DNA of 64,000 nucleotides from Bostrychus sinensis (GCA_020698575.1 CM036254.1:34655393-34719392); one strand, 5' to 3'; counted from the stretch's first letter, positions 11,331-21,447 are shown. Translations and numbers: made by a program. The notes: generated by a model from the letters alone, not told the origin.

Positions 11331-11605
11331 GATGTAAACAGTACTTTTACATGTGCAATTACAAAGGTGCAAACTGAAAACGTAAACAGAGAAGTATAGG
11401 TGCATGAAGTAGTCCATAATTATAACTCCTGTCAGCTGTTTCAGAGTCTGATGGCAGAGGGAAAGAAAGAGTTCTTGAGTCTTGTGGTCTTGCCTTTCTC
11501 ACTTCATGATGGAGGCAGCTCTCCTGTGGACTCTGTGCTGGCTGAGCTTACCTTAAACTTCCCAAATGCAATCACACATTTTTAAAAAACCCATAAATAC
11601 TTTCT

Positions 11606-11765
11606 CAATCTTTTCTTTTGGCTTTTCCTCTCTGGGGTCGCCACAGCAAATCTCCTTCCTCCCAGTGTGCAGTGATTTGGCATGGGTTTTATGCTGGATG
11701 CCCTTCCTGATGCAAGCCTCTCCATTTTGGGACTGGAACAAAGAATAAACTGGCCCCTGACCCCT
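11606..11765. repeat. Interspersed repeat 'TTTTGGCTTTTCC...GGGGTCGCCACAGC'
   Basis: A widespread fish repeat recognisable by TTTTCTTTTGGCTTTTCC, GGGGTCGCCACAGCAAATC and GGATGCCCTTCCTGATGCA. Class unknown. The overlapping open frames on both strands are artefacts of it. Confidence 0.65.
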
Positions 11766-11896
11766 GGCTGGAATCCTGAATACTAAGTGTGAAACAAAAG
11801 CCCTTTACACACATACACGATCACCCTGGAATCTTAAGGAGCTTACACACCTGAGTCAATGTTAGGAGTGCACTATAAATCCTGTCATAATCTGGA

Positions 11897-12232
11897 ACTG
11901 GCAGTAGCTCAGTAGGTAGAGCTGTTCAGCTACAAACTGGAAGGTTGATGGATCAATTCACGCTACTAGTATTGCATAATGCTGTTGTGTCCTTGGGCAA
12001 GATACTTCACCCACTTTGCCTGATGTATGAATGTGTCAGTGTGGCTGTTGTGGAGTGTTTGGTGGTGGTCGGAAAGGCTGCAGGCGCAAAATGGTAGACA
12101 TGACTTCCTCAGTCTGCCCCAGGGCAGCTGTGGCTACAGAAGTAGCTCACCACCACTGAGTGTGACTGAGGAAGTACTTAGTGTTGGAAAGTGCAATATA
12201 AATCTAACCCATTATTAATATTATAAAGACTG
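11897..12232 (+). mobile_element. tRNA-derived SINE, copy 1
   Basis: The tRNA-like head has an A box in GGCAGTAGCTCAGTAGG and a degenerate B box GGTTGATGGATCAATTC (11943-11959). Then come the body words GTGTCCTTGGGCAAGATAC and TGCCCCAGGGCAGCTGTGGC, and a short TTATTAAT tail. It is a SINE rather than a tRNA gene because no cloverleaf closes and there is a long body. Same family as 14442 and 47522. Confidence 0.85.
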
Positions 12233-12579
12233 AGTTAAACACTGACGTTGTTAAAAATGGAGCCACTTATTCAGCAACGAGCAGTGTAGACCAACAGCCA
12301 ATAAGTGTCACCAAATATTAGATCTCCTCAAGCATCTGACTGACCAAAGAACTATTAGGTAACAACATGCATTTTTTTTTCATTTTTTTTTCAGTTTTGA
12401 CTAAATCCTGTATTTTGACATCTGTGTAGACATTTCCAGGGATGACAAATGTTGCTTTTGTCACTTATCACAGCGACTAGAGAAAACATCAACCCAATCT
12501 GAGCATGAAATCATGTTTGCAGGGAAGCCTTCATGTTCGGAAAATATCTCCTATTTTTTTTTTTTTTTTTTTTTGGGTT

Positions 12580-12800
12580 ACCAGAGCTGGAGCGCGCGGC
12601 CTTTGATTCACTGTCTCCATGCAGTGGATAAGTAAAGCCACGCAGCATGTGAGACACCGCCACCAGCTTCCCTTACATTATTAATAATTCCCTCTGAATT
12701 TATCTTTCTGCATGGCTATGCCGCAAAGGGCCAGGCAATTTTCAGAATGAATCCGGTCTTAATATGTCTGAGGCTGCACGTGAACAGTCCATTTAGGGTG
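12580..12800. promoter_or_regulatory. Candidate conserved non-coding element
   Basis: Follows a poly-T at 12555-12574. Repeat-free, with developmental-enhancer-like words: TTATTAATAATTCCCTC, TTTATCTTTCTGCATGG and GAATTTATC. It is non-coding, with stops in all frames. Called on composition only. Confidence 0.3.
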
Positions 12801-13190
12801 CACTGATTCGTGTTCATTGTGCACGTTTATAAAACCTATTGTGGATGTATTGGTGTGTGGGGCTGATGCTGCTGAAAGGAAAACGGTGTCTGAAACTAGG
12901 CGGACATTTGTCAGGCAGAATGGCTACAGTGCTGTAATTCAATCAATAGCCCATTTCACAGAACACTCACTGGAGCACATGCATTTACTCTGCAGAATGG
13001 AGGTTTCAGTGGACGCAGACGCTGGTCATTATTCCCTGCTTCCAGTGCTAAATGTGGTCTGTTTGGGTTGTGGGTTTGTCATAGTCCTAGCAGAATACAC
13101 TACATATGGAGGCCATTAATTATACTCAACTCCAGAGTTTGAGTTTGGTCTAAAGTAAACTGACATTTATCATTGCTACTGTGGTCATGA
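12800..13190. other. Low-copy intron, nothing definite
   Basis: A 100-codon open frame at 12817-13119 has no recognised family and no splice context. I regard it as chance. Confidence 0.3.
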
Positions 13191-13191
13191 T

Positions 13192-14090
13192 TGATAATGA
13201 ACTAAAGGCCAATAATGTAATACCTGCAAATAACATAATTATTAACAAATTTTAATGTACCAAAGCTAAAAACCATACCATTTCAACTTTATTTTTAAAG
13301 CACTTTAAAAACTGTACATTAAGCCAAATTGCTGCACAAGTCAAAACTAAGACAAATGAGTATACAACATGAAATATAAATAGTATACACAAAAAAACAA
13401 TACCCAAGTTAAAAAAAAAATCAAACTTTGAGTAAAAGCAACAGGAAAATAAAATCATTTCACATTGTGTTAAAAACCTGTGAAACATTATAACTTGCCA
13501 ATAATGTAATAACATTTCAGAACCAACAACATTGACAATGCAACACTCAACAGAGACAATGACAAAACATAAAAAGTCTCTTGGATAAAAGACAAAACAT
13601 CTAAAACTCTGAAAAACAAGTCCAGCTGATTTATTTTTAAACGTTCTTTGTAGCTGGGATGAGTCTTCTCAGACAAACCTAAGCAAATTAATATTATTCT
13701 AAATAGAACATTTTGTACAAGAAAAAATCTCTAAGTGGCTCTTACAATCATAATTAACTATGCCATCCACTAGACCTATTTCTGATGAGCAAACTGCATA
13801 AAACTGCACATAAATAAATAAATACATAAATAAATAAAAACAAAAAGAAAATACCTTAGTTCCAAGAAATACAGTCCATTAGATGTATTATTACATTATA
13901 GGCTGCAGTTATTACATTTTCAAAGGATTTTGTTTAGAATGTTGGGCCAAAATGTTATTACATTATTGGCTCAAAAACTTTATTACATTATTTGCAAGTT
14001 ATTATGTTATTGGCTTTTTTACATTTAAAATGGCCAAACTCATTATGCTAGTGGCAGGTATCACATTATTGGCCTTTATTAGATTATGGG
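13192..14090. mobile_element. Inverted-repeat element with ATTACATTATTGGC iterons
   Basis: Termini: CTAAAGGCCAATAATGTAAT at the left and its near reverse complement (CACATTATTGGCCTTTATTA) at the right. The motif GCCAATAATGTAAT occurs at 13208 and 13497. Its reverse form, exact or within two mismatches, occurs at 13890, 13957, 13982, 14001 and 14060, so all copies face the same way within each half. No transposase. It resembles subterminal transposase-binding repeats of cut-and-paste elements. Superfamily undetermined. Confidence 0.75.
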
Positions 14091-14215
14091 TTGCTACAGG
14101 CGCTACTTGTGAAGTGCAGTGGAGTATTTTGATAGAACCTCAGAAAAAAGGCTTGTAACTAACACTACACAGTACACATTAACTAAAATGTCAACTATTT
14201 TTCTGTGCTGTAAAT

Positions 14216-14395
14216 GTTTTGGAAGTCATCTGTAACTCTGCTCGTTTCTTCACTGTTTTTGGCTCATTTTTCTCTCTGGAGCTCCCCTTATATTTCGAAG
14301 TTAAGCACTATTGTAAATACTTTACTCACAACTCCAGTCAACTCCAAAGGCACTCATCTCTCACTCGGTTTTACTTTTGTGACAAAAAAAATAAA
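14216..14395. repeat. 'GCTCGTTTCTTCGCTG' repeat, copy 2
   Basis: GTAACTCTGCTCGTTTCTTC, GAGCTCCCCTTATATTTCG, ACTCCAGTCAACTCC. Same family as 7393 and 38565. The small open frames here are not genes. Confidence 0.65.
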
Positions 14396-14441
14396 AAATG
14401 AATAAAATAAAGCCATTACTAGCACAGTTGCAATGAGAGAT

Positions 14442-14795
14442 GGGGCAGCAGTAGCTCAGTCAGTAGCGACGCTTGCCCACTAACCTGAGGGCTGGCAGTT
14501 CGATCCCCGCTACTTGCAATGCATACTGTCGATGTGTCCTTGGGCAAGACACTTCAACCACCCTGCCTGTGTGAATGTGTCACTTGTGGTGGTGAGAGGG
14601 GGCATAGGCACAAAATGTCAGCCTGCCCCAAGGCAGCTGTGACTACATAGGTTACTCACCACTAGGGTGAGCTACTTGAGTGTAACTGATGAGTGAATGA
14701 ATAATGCACCAAATTGTACAGTGGCTTTGAGTGCCTAGAAAAGTGCTTTTTAAGACTAATGCATAATAATGATTATTATTATTATTATTATTACT
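14442..14795 (+). mobile_element. tRNA-derived SINE, copy 2, with (ATT)n tail
   Basis: A box in GTAGCTCAGTCAGTAGCG, near-consensus B box AGTTCGATCCCC (14497-14508), body words GTGTCCTTGGGCAAGACAC and TGCCCCAAGGCAGCTGTGAC, and an ATT microsatellite tail at about 14763-14794. Better preserved than copy 1. Confidence 0.88.
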
Positions 14796-14845
14796 GACTG
14801 TAGTAGTATCTATGGAACATAAACATAGAAGGGGGGTTGCATATA

Positions 14846-15376
14846 CACTATATTGCCACAAGTATTTGCTCACCCACCCAAATAACTGAATTCAGGTGTT
14901 CCAATCACTTCCATGGTCACAGTTGTATAAAACTAAGCACCTAGGCTGCAGCTTTGTGAAAAACTTTGTGGAAACAGTTTGGGGATGGCCACTTCCTGTT
15001 CCAACATGACTGCGCACCAGTGCACAAAGCACGGTCCATAAAGACATGGATGAGTGAGTTTAGTGTGGAAGAACTTGACTGAGCTGCACAGAGTCCTGAC
15101 CTCAGCCCTATAGAACACCTTTGGGATGAATCAGAGCGAAAACTGTGAACCAGGCCTTCTTGTCCAACATCAGTGTCTGACCTCACAAATGCACTTTTGG
15201 AAGAATGGTCAAAAATTCCCATAAACACTCCTAAACCTTGGGGAAAGCTTTCCCAGAAGAGTTGAAGCTATTATAGATGTAAAGGGTGGGCCAACATCAG
15301 ATTAAACCCTATGCATTAAGAATTAAGTTCATATGTGTGTAAAGGCGGGTGAGCAAATACTTTTGGAAATATCATG
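14846..15376 (+). mobile_element. Tc1/mariner relic, ~530 bp
   Basis: Inverted termini CACTATATTGCCACAAGTAT and, from the other end, CATGATATTTCCAAAAGTAT, each followed by TTGCTCACCC. The interior still encodes a decayed transposase C-terminus on the + strand: the block QSPDLSPIEHLWDE (near 15085-15130), which in Tc1 transposases surrounds the last catalytic acidic residue. A stop just before it and the short length show it is an internally deleted, inactive copy. Confidence 0.85.
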
Positions 15377-15589
15377 CACTCTAATGAAATTAACCATTTT
15401 CATAAATAAGCCACATTTCATCCTGAAAAAAAGTATGTTTTTTAGACTTTAAAATGGGCCAATTTGACCCACAAGTTATTACTAGTAGTATATTTTGTAG
15501 ATAGCAACTACCTATCCAAGAATAGCTGTCTGAGTAGGAGGAGGTTGTTACAGCCATCTCTGTCATCAGTTCTCACACAGTCTCTCTGT

Positions 15590-15655
15590 CCTGGGTTTTC
15601 CCTCCGCCTCAGGCCCATAGTTGCTGGGATAGACTTCAGTCACCCATGAGAGCTG
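15590..15655 (+). repeat. Fragment of the 'GGCCCATAGTTGCTGGGATAG' repeat
   Basis: CAGGCCCATAGTTGCTGGG then ATAGACTTCAGTCACCCATG matches the 3' half of the repeats at 35000-35240, 37195-37315 and 63120-63340. Confidence 0.6.
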
Positions 15656-15794
15656 GGATTCTAGGCAAGTGTAGCTCAGTGAGTAAAGCATTTGCACTTC
15701 TTTGAGAAAGGTAAGGCCTATTCTAGATTCAATGTGGTGACTTCTGAGTAAAAAGCAGAAGCTGAAAGGGACCTTGTTACTTTCTGACAGTGTC

Positions 15795-16140
15795 TCTTAT
15801 AGAAAGTGAATACCTGAGTGTCTACCTGACAGCGTCATCAGATTGCATTGCCTGGCACACAGCACACACTGCTGGGTCTGAAGCAGGACGTGGCTCCCGA
15901 GGCCCGCTCAAGGTCGTCCTCATACAATATTCCCCAACTGTCCGGAGGCACTCGACCTCTGACCCCACTGTTGTAATGCCAGGAGAGAGAGCTGCCAAAA
16001 ACATCACATCTCTTTTCTCTGGATGTCAGCGACTGTCTGTAAACCTGGCTGGGAAAGATTTTTTACTATGCACGATTTCTGCTGCGCTGAGAGAATGAAG
16101 TTTAATTAAGGCCAGGTGAACAACATTAAATATGAAAGGC
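15795..16140. promoter_or_regulatory. Candidate conserved non-coding element
   Basis: Repeat-free, balanced composition, with words such as GACAGCGTCATCAGATTGCA, TGCTGCGCTGAGAG and GTTTAATTAAGGCCAGG. A 102-codon frame runs through it, but an overlapping frame on the other strand and the lack of homology make coding unlikely. Regulatory status is inferred from composition. Confidence 0.3.
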
Positions 16141-16539
16141 ATACAGCACAACTGTGGCAGGGATAATGAAGAATTTAGTCAGTACGTTTAAAATCTCCAC
16201 AAATGGATTTGAGCATTAGTTGCTTTGCTTGCCTCAAAGGCTCAAACTAGCAATATAAAAGCATGCACACAATCAATGCTATGGGCTTTTGAGACTAAAG
16301 TCTGTAAAAAAGTAGTTGTACAAAAAAAAAAAAAGTCTTACTCTTAACACAAGATTAAAATGTAGCATGCTGTATGAAAATGTTCTGAAATTAAATCTGT
16401 CACTCCAGATGTGAGCAGGTGACATTTTGAGTTCCATACAATGCAGCAACAATACAACACACCTTCATGCAGCATTATGCCTGTATTAATCACTCAACTC
16501 AGTCTGAATGGGAAGTGATGTTACTTCCATAAGTCCAAG

Positions 16540-16800
16540 TCCAGGTCAAGACTCCAGTCTTACAGCAAGAAATTTGGTCTCAAGTCACAGTTGTACTTGA
16601 ATACATTTACCTTTTTTTCAGGCTTTTTGAAGTAGTCTTTGCATTATTATTTTACGTTTGGCTCAGGTGGGTATTTTGTCACTAATGTTGATATTCTAAA
16701 CTCAAATATAATGTTAGTTCATTTTTACACTCTAATTTCTCTCTCTGACAAGTGTCCACGTCAAAAAAAAAAAAAAAATCGTAAAAACAAAAGAAAATTT
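16540..16800 (+). repeat. Interspersed repeat related to 598-930, copy 2 (inverted)
   Basis: TTTGGCTCAGGTGGGTATTTTGTCAC and the following roughly 90 bp align with the minus strand of 780-860. The shared conceptual peptide (FGSG.YF.TN...LN.N) reflects common repeat origin and does not prove coding. Confidence 0.6.
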
Positions 16801-17385
16801 CTACTTTTTTGCATAAATCTTTTAATCAACCTATGCTCTAATCATAAATACCAAATATTTAATTATTTTCAGAATTTTATCCCTTTTAATGCTTTAACAC
16901 ACAAAAAATTAAATATTTTGAATATTCTCATTGCAAAAGTGGATTTCTTTTTAGAGGGGGTAATTACAGCCTCGAGTATGTCAAAGATTACATTGATTTA
17001 GATGGATTTGTGAACTTTTGGTAGTAATCAAAAGTCACAACCAATTTTATTGGGAGTTGTTTTTTAGATTCTACATGGCACAGGAAAAAATATCCCTAAA
17101 AAATAAATGTTGTTAGTGATCTTTGTCATACCCAAGGCTGTAATGAGTCATAATTTATCCAATTTTAAAATGTCAAAATTTTGAGGTCACTGACTGAAAC
17201 TATCCCCGCTGCTACTATGAATGTGGGCAATTACCTTTTTTGCCCAATTTTTCTCTCACTTCTATGATGTACTTTGCGTCATCCTCTCACAAGTAAAATT
17301 GTGTGACTCGACTAATGTAGCAAGGCTGTAGTTCCATTACCATGTGTCATTTTACCCTTTTAAAATCTGTTTCAAGTGGCAAGAA
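16800..17385. other. AT-rich intron, nothing recognised
   Basis: No repeat boundary, RNA gene or coding signature seen. Confidence 0.35.
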
Positions 17386-17725
17386 GTTATGGTTTCTTTG
17401 ACGACTCCCTCCAGTCTCACATGTACTCTCGCCTCATTCCTACTTTGCAGCCAGCCTTTCTCCATCGAACACAAGCACTATTCTCCTGACAGTTCATTAC
17501 CTGGTGGAGCTGCCGATCCCTGGAGCCCCAATCATCTCTCTTCTTTTCCTAACCCCACATACAAACTGCTGATTAAGGGACGGAGCTAATGCCGACATGC
17601 CTCACCCCTGTTCAAGCAGACCACCTCTCAAATGATTATTTATGTTTCTCCTGATTAAGACATCCTGCTCAGGCTAACGCAGTAATTATGGCTGTGCTGA
17701 TAATAACAGTGTCAGGGGAGAAGAG
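17385..17725. promoter_or_regulatory. Candidate conserved non-coding element
   Basis: Repeat-free block about 1.5-1.8 kb before the exon. Words include CTGCTGATTAAGGGACGGAG, CTCCTGATTAAGACATCC, CAGTAATTATGGCTG and CAAATGATTATTTATG. Paired TGATTAAG sites and TAATTA-type cores are typical of homeodomain-bound enhancers. Inference only. Confidence 0.4.
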
Positions 17726-18014
17726 TATGTGTAAGCAGTGATTATGAAGTTCTGGGTCAGTCCTGTTGCTGCTGGTTTTGTAGTTATAAAAGACAGTTAT
17801 AAAAGTTGAATGGCATTTTATAAGTCTGTGCGTATTTTGGTGAGACATAAATTAAATTAGTATACATTAAAGGTCATAGTAGTAATTTAAGGTGTATTCT
17901 CTTGTAGTAAGAGGGGAATAAATGCATTCTATGTACAAAACCTGTAGTAATAACATCTTCTTTCCTCATCTCAGTAATATTTGGACCACTGATTGTTTTA
18001 TAAGGTTATATTTG

Positions 18015-18199
18015 CAAGCACAAATACAAAAACACACACACAAATACAAAAACATGCACACAAATTCAAAAACACGTGCCACAAGTTCAAAATCACACAC
18101 ACAAATTTGTAAACGCGCACATAAATACAAAGACACACACACAAAAACAAAAAAACACACACACAAACACGAAAACACATGCACAAATACTGAAACACT
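18015..18199 (+). repeat. Degenerate minisatellite, CACAAATACAAAAACACA units
   Basis: About nine units of about 20 bp (CACAAATWCAAAAACACRYA). A partner array in opposite orientation follows at 18320-18606. The open frames on both strands here are repeat artefacts. Confidence 0.85.
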
Positions 18200-18319
18200 A
18201 CAGTAAATGAGATAATGATAAAAGGGTAAGACCTTCATGCAGAATAGTTTGTGTGCTGTTTATACAAACATTGCCCTTTTATGAAGCAGCTAAGCAAATT
18301 TCAAATATTTTTTTGATGT

Positions 18320-18606
18320 TTTCAATTTTGTGTGCATTTTTCAGTCTTTGTTTGCGGGTTTTCAAATTTGAGTGTGTGGTTTTAAATTTGGGTGCATGTT
18401 TTTAAATTTGGGTGCGTGCTTCCAAGTTTGTGTGTGTGTTTTCGAATTTGTGTGCATGGTTTTGTAACGCACATATTACAATATGTACATATTACATTTG
18501 TGTGTTTTTGAATGGGTGCGTGTTTTAAAGTTTGTGTTTGTGTTTCCACATTTGTGTGCATTTTTTTTTTTTCATATTTGTGTGTGTTTTTGTATTTGTT
18601 GGTGTG
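18320..18606 (-). repeat. Degenerate minisatellite, inverted partner array
   Basis: Units such as TTTTCGAATTTGTGTGCATGG and TTTTAAATTTGGGTGCGTG, the reverse complement of the 18015-18199 unit. A short ATTACAATATGTACATATTAC palindromic interruption lies near 18475-18496. Confidence 0.85.
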
Positions 18607-18784
18607 ACTTGCCCTTCAGGGCCACCATACAGAGTTAGTGGCTAACAAAATCCATCTATAGCAATGTACTTGCATGGACTGAAAGGTTGCTTGTTTGTTT
18701 GCTTTCTTCTTTCTATTCTGATTTAAAATACCTTGTTTTATTTGTGTTTTAGGAGCAGTGTTTGTGACAATAGTTTTCCCAGAA

Positions 18785-19090
18785 TCCTTCACTGGACCCT
18801 TCCATAGCGCCCCTCTAAGCCCGTCCAAGCACATAGTGTATGCTGTGTCTCTATAGTGATGAATGGTGGGACAAGTCGAGCTCTCCGGCTGCACAAGTGT
18901 GACCACAGCCTATTAATCACACTGGGACAGATTATTACCCGTCCTCCATTTATCTTCAGCCGGTGACACCTCCTGGTCCCGAACAAACAATGGGCTCCTC
19001 GCTCCGCACAATGATGCAACACTTGTTTTGGGGGCCGGGGATGGGGGGGCCCTCTCACCACCTGAATGAGGACATATTAAACTCCAGATA
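18785..19090. promoter_or_regulatory. Candidate conserved block just upstream of the exon
   Basis: Repeat-free sequence ending about 115 bp before the exon, with GTGACCACAGCCTATTAATC, CAGATTATTACCCGTCC, CGAACAAACAATGGGC (forkhead/Sox-like) and GGATAATTATG. It could be an enhancer or splicing-related intronic conservation. Confidence 0.4.
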
Positions 19091-19174
19091 TTTATAATGC
19101 CAGCGCAGTGGGATAATTATGTTGTCGCTTTGCAGGATTGTTTGAAAGTGTATGTTTTTTTAAAAAGGCCATTA

Positions 19175-19206
19175 TACTAACATTGCTGTAATTGTGTGTC
19201 CTTCAG
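19175..19206 (+). promoter_or_regulatory. nrg3: Branch site and 3' splice site of the nrg3 exon
   Basis: A perfect TACTAAC lies at 19175-19181, and its branch adenosine (19180) is 26 nt before the CAG acceptor ending at 19206. The tract between is only moderately pyrimidine-rich (GTAATTGTGTGTCCTTCAG), so the consensus branch site may compensate. Spacing is typical of vertebrate introns. Confidence 0.8.
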
Positions 19207-19336
19207 CATCGCCAACCGTCCCGCCTCTGCACTCGGAGCACTTCAAGCCGTGCCATGAGAAGGACCTGGCCTACTGCCTGAACGGAGGGGAGTGCTTCGT
19301 CATCGAGACGCTGAGCGGGCCGCACAAGCACTGCAA
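19207..19336 (+). CDS. nrg3: Neuregulin-3 exon, N-terminal two-thirds of the EGF-like domain
   Basis: Internal coding exon of 130 bp. It begins with the last two bases of a codon and ends two bases into another, giving 42 whole codons that read SPTVPPLHS-EHFKPC and on to HKHC. The stretch around DLAYCLN and ECFVIETL is the NRG3 signature; NRG1 and NRG2 EGF domains differ clearly here. Cysteines at codons 15, 23, 29 and 42 match C1-C4 of the EGF fold; C5 and C6 should lie on the next exon, which is not in the window. In the NRG family this domain is the extracellular ligand that binds ErbB4 on neighbouring cells, and the precursor is a single-pass membrane protein. The frame is open throughout, and both splice sites are near consensus. 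The preceding SPTVPPLHS belongs to the Ser/Thr/Pro-rich stalk before the EGF domain. I cannot tell which teleost duplicate (a or b) this is. Family assignment is firm. Confidence 0.95.
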
Positions 19337-19342
19337 GTAAGC
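19337..19342 (+). promoter_or_regulatory. nrg3: 5' splice donor of the nrg3 exon
   Basis: GTAAGC directly follows the last exonic bases TGCAA. It matches the donor consensus at positions +1 to +5 and leaves a split codon (AA plus one base), consistent with the basic residue that follows the fourth EGF cysteine in NRG3. Confidence 0.85.
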
Positions 19343-19353
19343 ACCTGTCCCAT

Positions 19354-19407
19354 TCCTCCTCCTCCTCCTCCTCCTCCTCCTCCTGCTGCTGCTGCTGCTG
19401 CTGCTGT
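19354..19407 (+). repeat. (TCC)n(TGC)n compound microsatellite beside the nrg3 donor
   Basis: Ten TCC units followed by eight TGC units, essentially uninterrupted, starting 17 nt after the exon end. Pure triplet runs this close to a donor are likely to be length-polymorphic and would place a structured CU-rich and CUG-type tract in the pre-mRNA. Confidence 0.9.
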
Positions 19408-19723
19408 TTATGGGAATATGCTGAGTTATTATGTGCCTGCTGCTATCTGCTCTGGCTACGGGACGCCACTCAGTTGTTGGTCTAGTTTGAGGAAAAATCT
19501 TGTTTGAGGCTTTTAAGAAAAAAGTTTGTCTTCTTGGTTAAAAGGTATTGTTTTTGTTTGAGACATTTGAGGCTGCTGTGTGTTGTGTTTTTTGATGAAA
19601 CAGTGACTCGACCACTGCCCTTTTGAAAATGCATTCTTAGAAAGATTAGTGACATGTGAAGCAAGTTAGTGCATTATCGAATTGTTGACAAATAATTATT
19701 GACAAAGCAAGTAGGGGTTAAGA

Positions 19724-20294
19724 CAGTGTTTCCCAACCAGGGGTACATGGACCTCTGGGGGTATACGCAAGCACTTTACAGAAGGCACATGAAAATATTT
19801 TATTTATTTATGACAATTTTTTTAAACTTATGAAAAACAAGCAAGTGCAAGTAACATGAAAAATATAATAAAATATGTATATAATATATATATAAGTAAG
19901 GAATATATAAGTATATATAAGTATATATAAATATATTTTTATTTTTATCTATTGATTATTGTTACCTATACTTTTTATTTATTGTCATTTTGTTTTAATA
20001 ATTATGTATATTTTTATTTTAAAATTTTGTTTTATTTTGTGTGCATTTTTTATTTTAATATTTAGTTTTTTTATTAATTTTGTTTTTTATTTATTGTTAT
20101 TTTAAAGGATTTTTTTCCCTAAAAATTCTGGAGAATTAGCAATTACAATAAAGTAAGTATAAAAATGTCTTTGCACTAATAAACACAGATGGCCACTCTA
20201 TGACCACTTTTTGAAAAACTGACATGTAAACAAATGAGGGGGAATGACAAAAATCCCAGGGGGTACACAGCAGAATAAATGTTGGGAACCACTG
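19724..20294. mobile_element. hAT non-autonomous element with target duplication
   Basis: Left CAGTGTTTCCCAACCAGGGG, right read outward CAGTGGTTCCCAACATTTAT, then GTACCCCCTGGGATTTTTGT. Flanking 8-mers GGTTAAGA (19716-19723) and GATTAAGA (20295-20302) match 7 of 8. The interior is AT-rich with no transposase frame. Confidence 0.88.
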
Positions 20295-20299
20295 GATTA

Positions 20300-21440
20300 A
20301 GAGTCCAAATTCTGGTCAAAATAATTACTGTTTAGTAATGATGCAGATAACCCTAGCTGCAGGAGTCCTTTACAGTCTTTTAGAGGTCTGTTTAGTTTGT
20401 GTAGATGCCTGCTTCGCCCTGGTTTATGCACACCGTTGGACCACTTGCTTTGGTCTGGACCAAACGTGGACATCATTTCTTCCAAAAGCTTGCTAAACCC
20501 AAAAAAGGCTGCTGTTGTTTGAAGGGAATCGAGGTCTATTAATGTTCAAACCATAAGCGAAACAAAGCTAGGTTAGTCCTGTCATGTCCTGGCTTAGACC
20601 TGGTTTATTTTGTTTTGTCCTTAGCAAGGTAATCATATCATATCAATCACTCTTTCACAAAGAGCACAGTAAATGTAATTGTTACAGAGCTGCTTATGTG
20701 GCATTCACTCCAGCCTGGTTATAATCCATCAGTCTACAGAATTTGACCTCATACATGTCAGGCGACAGTCCTGTGGTTTTATTGAGAGGTATAATATACC
20801 CAGTAGAGGCAACACCAAACCTGTAGATCAGTGGTTTAGTCCTGGTTCAGGCCAGTGAACATCAACTGGCAGCCCGGGGGCCAAATGTGACCTGCCAGAG
20901 TTTTCCATCTGGCTCCCTTAATATTACTGAATTCAGGAAGAGCCTAGTGAAGAGTGAAAAGTAGTAGTGTCTTCAATCAAAAATGATAATAAACTTGCTC
21001 TCATTTTATTGTTTTGCATGCTCATTTTTTCTATTGCTGTTTTGCACAAAATGTCATTGCTTTGGCTTTTACCCCCCACACAGTAATGCACAGCTGTGTC
21101 TCAATAACAACCGTCAACAGAGAAGAGATAAAAATAAAATAAATCCGGCATCCTTTTAATATAGGGCTCAGGCTGATGCAAAAGCAGAAAAATATATTAA
21201 ATATGAACATAACTTAGGACACAGTAATTATTTTATTTGACGAGAGAATCTATCTCTTATATTGTCTTCGAGAACATTTCTGGCCCTTGGTCAAATGTAG
21301 TTTAGGCTGATCTTAGTACTTGTAAAAGTCAAATACAGTGTATTCTGGGGTGGTACTTGGTTTGTGAGGTCTGTGCTGGAGGGTACGTGTATGTTTTGGC
21401 AATGAGAGAAGGCAGAGACTGAATGTTTATCTATATTCCA
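20300..21440. other. Intron with scattered 'GGTTTAGTCCTGG' words
   Basis: Short runs of the GGTTTAGTCC minisatellite seen at 27536-27775 recur at 20572-20620 and 20830-20845. Nothing else definite; the rest is unassigned. Confidence 0.35.
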
Positions 21441-21447
21441 GTTTCAT

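Larger units (their letters stand above)
1..19206 (+). other. nrg3: nrg3 intron upstream of the EGF exon (partial)
   Basis: No other nrg3 exon was recognised here. The long, GC-rich first exon that NRG3 orthologues carry is absent. The space is filled with repeats and several low-copy stretches listed separately. Intron identity is inferred from the exon's strand and phase and from the known very long first intron of NRG3. Confidence 0.75.

Noticed and set aside
13192..14090. CRISPR-like array of spaced repeats
   Set aside because: Spacing is irregular, orientation inverts between halves, and the context is a vertebrate intron; transposon iterons explain it better.
11897..14510. tRNA genes at the SINE heads
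   Set aside because: A and B boxes are present but the cloverleaf does not close and long SINE bodies with tails follow.
17922..18238. Open frames rich in His/Lys/Thr and Cys/Val/Phe
   Set aside because: They fall within the CACAAATACAAAAACACA minisatellite on both strands; typical of repeat artefacts.
19292..19507. Poly-Pro/poly-Ala frame overlapping the nrg3 exon
   Set aside because: It reads the exon in the wrong frame and runs through the intronic TCC/TGC microsatellite.
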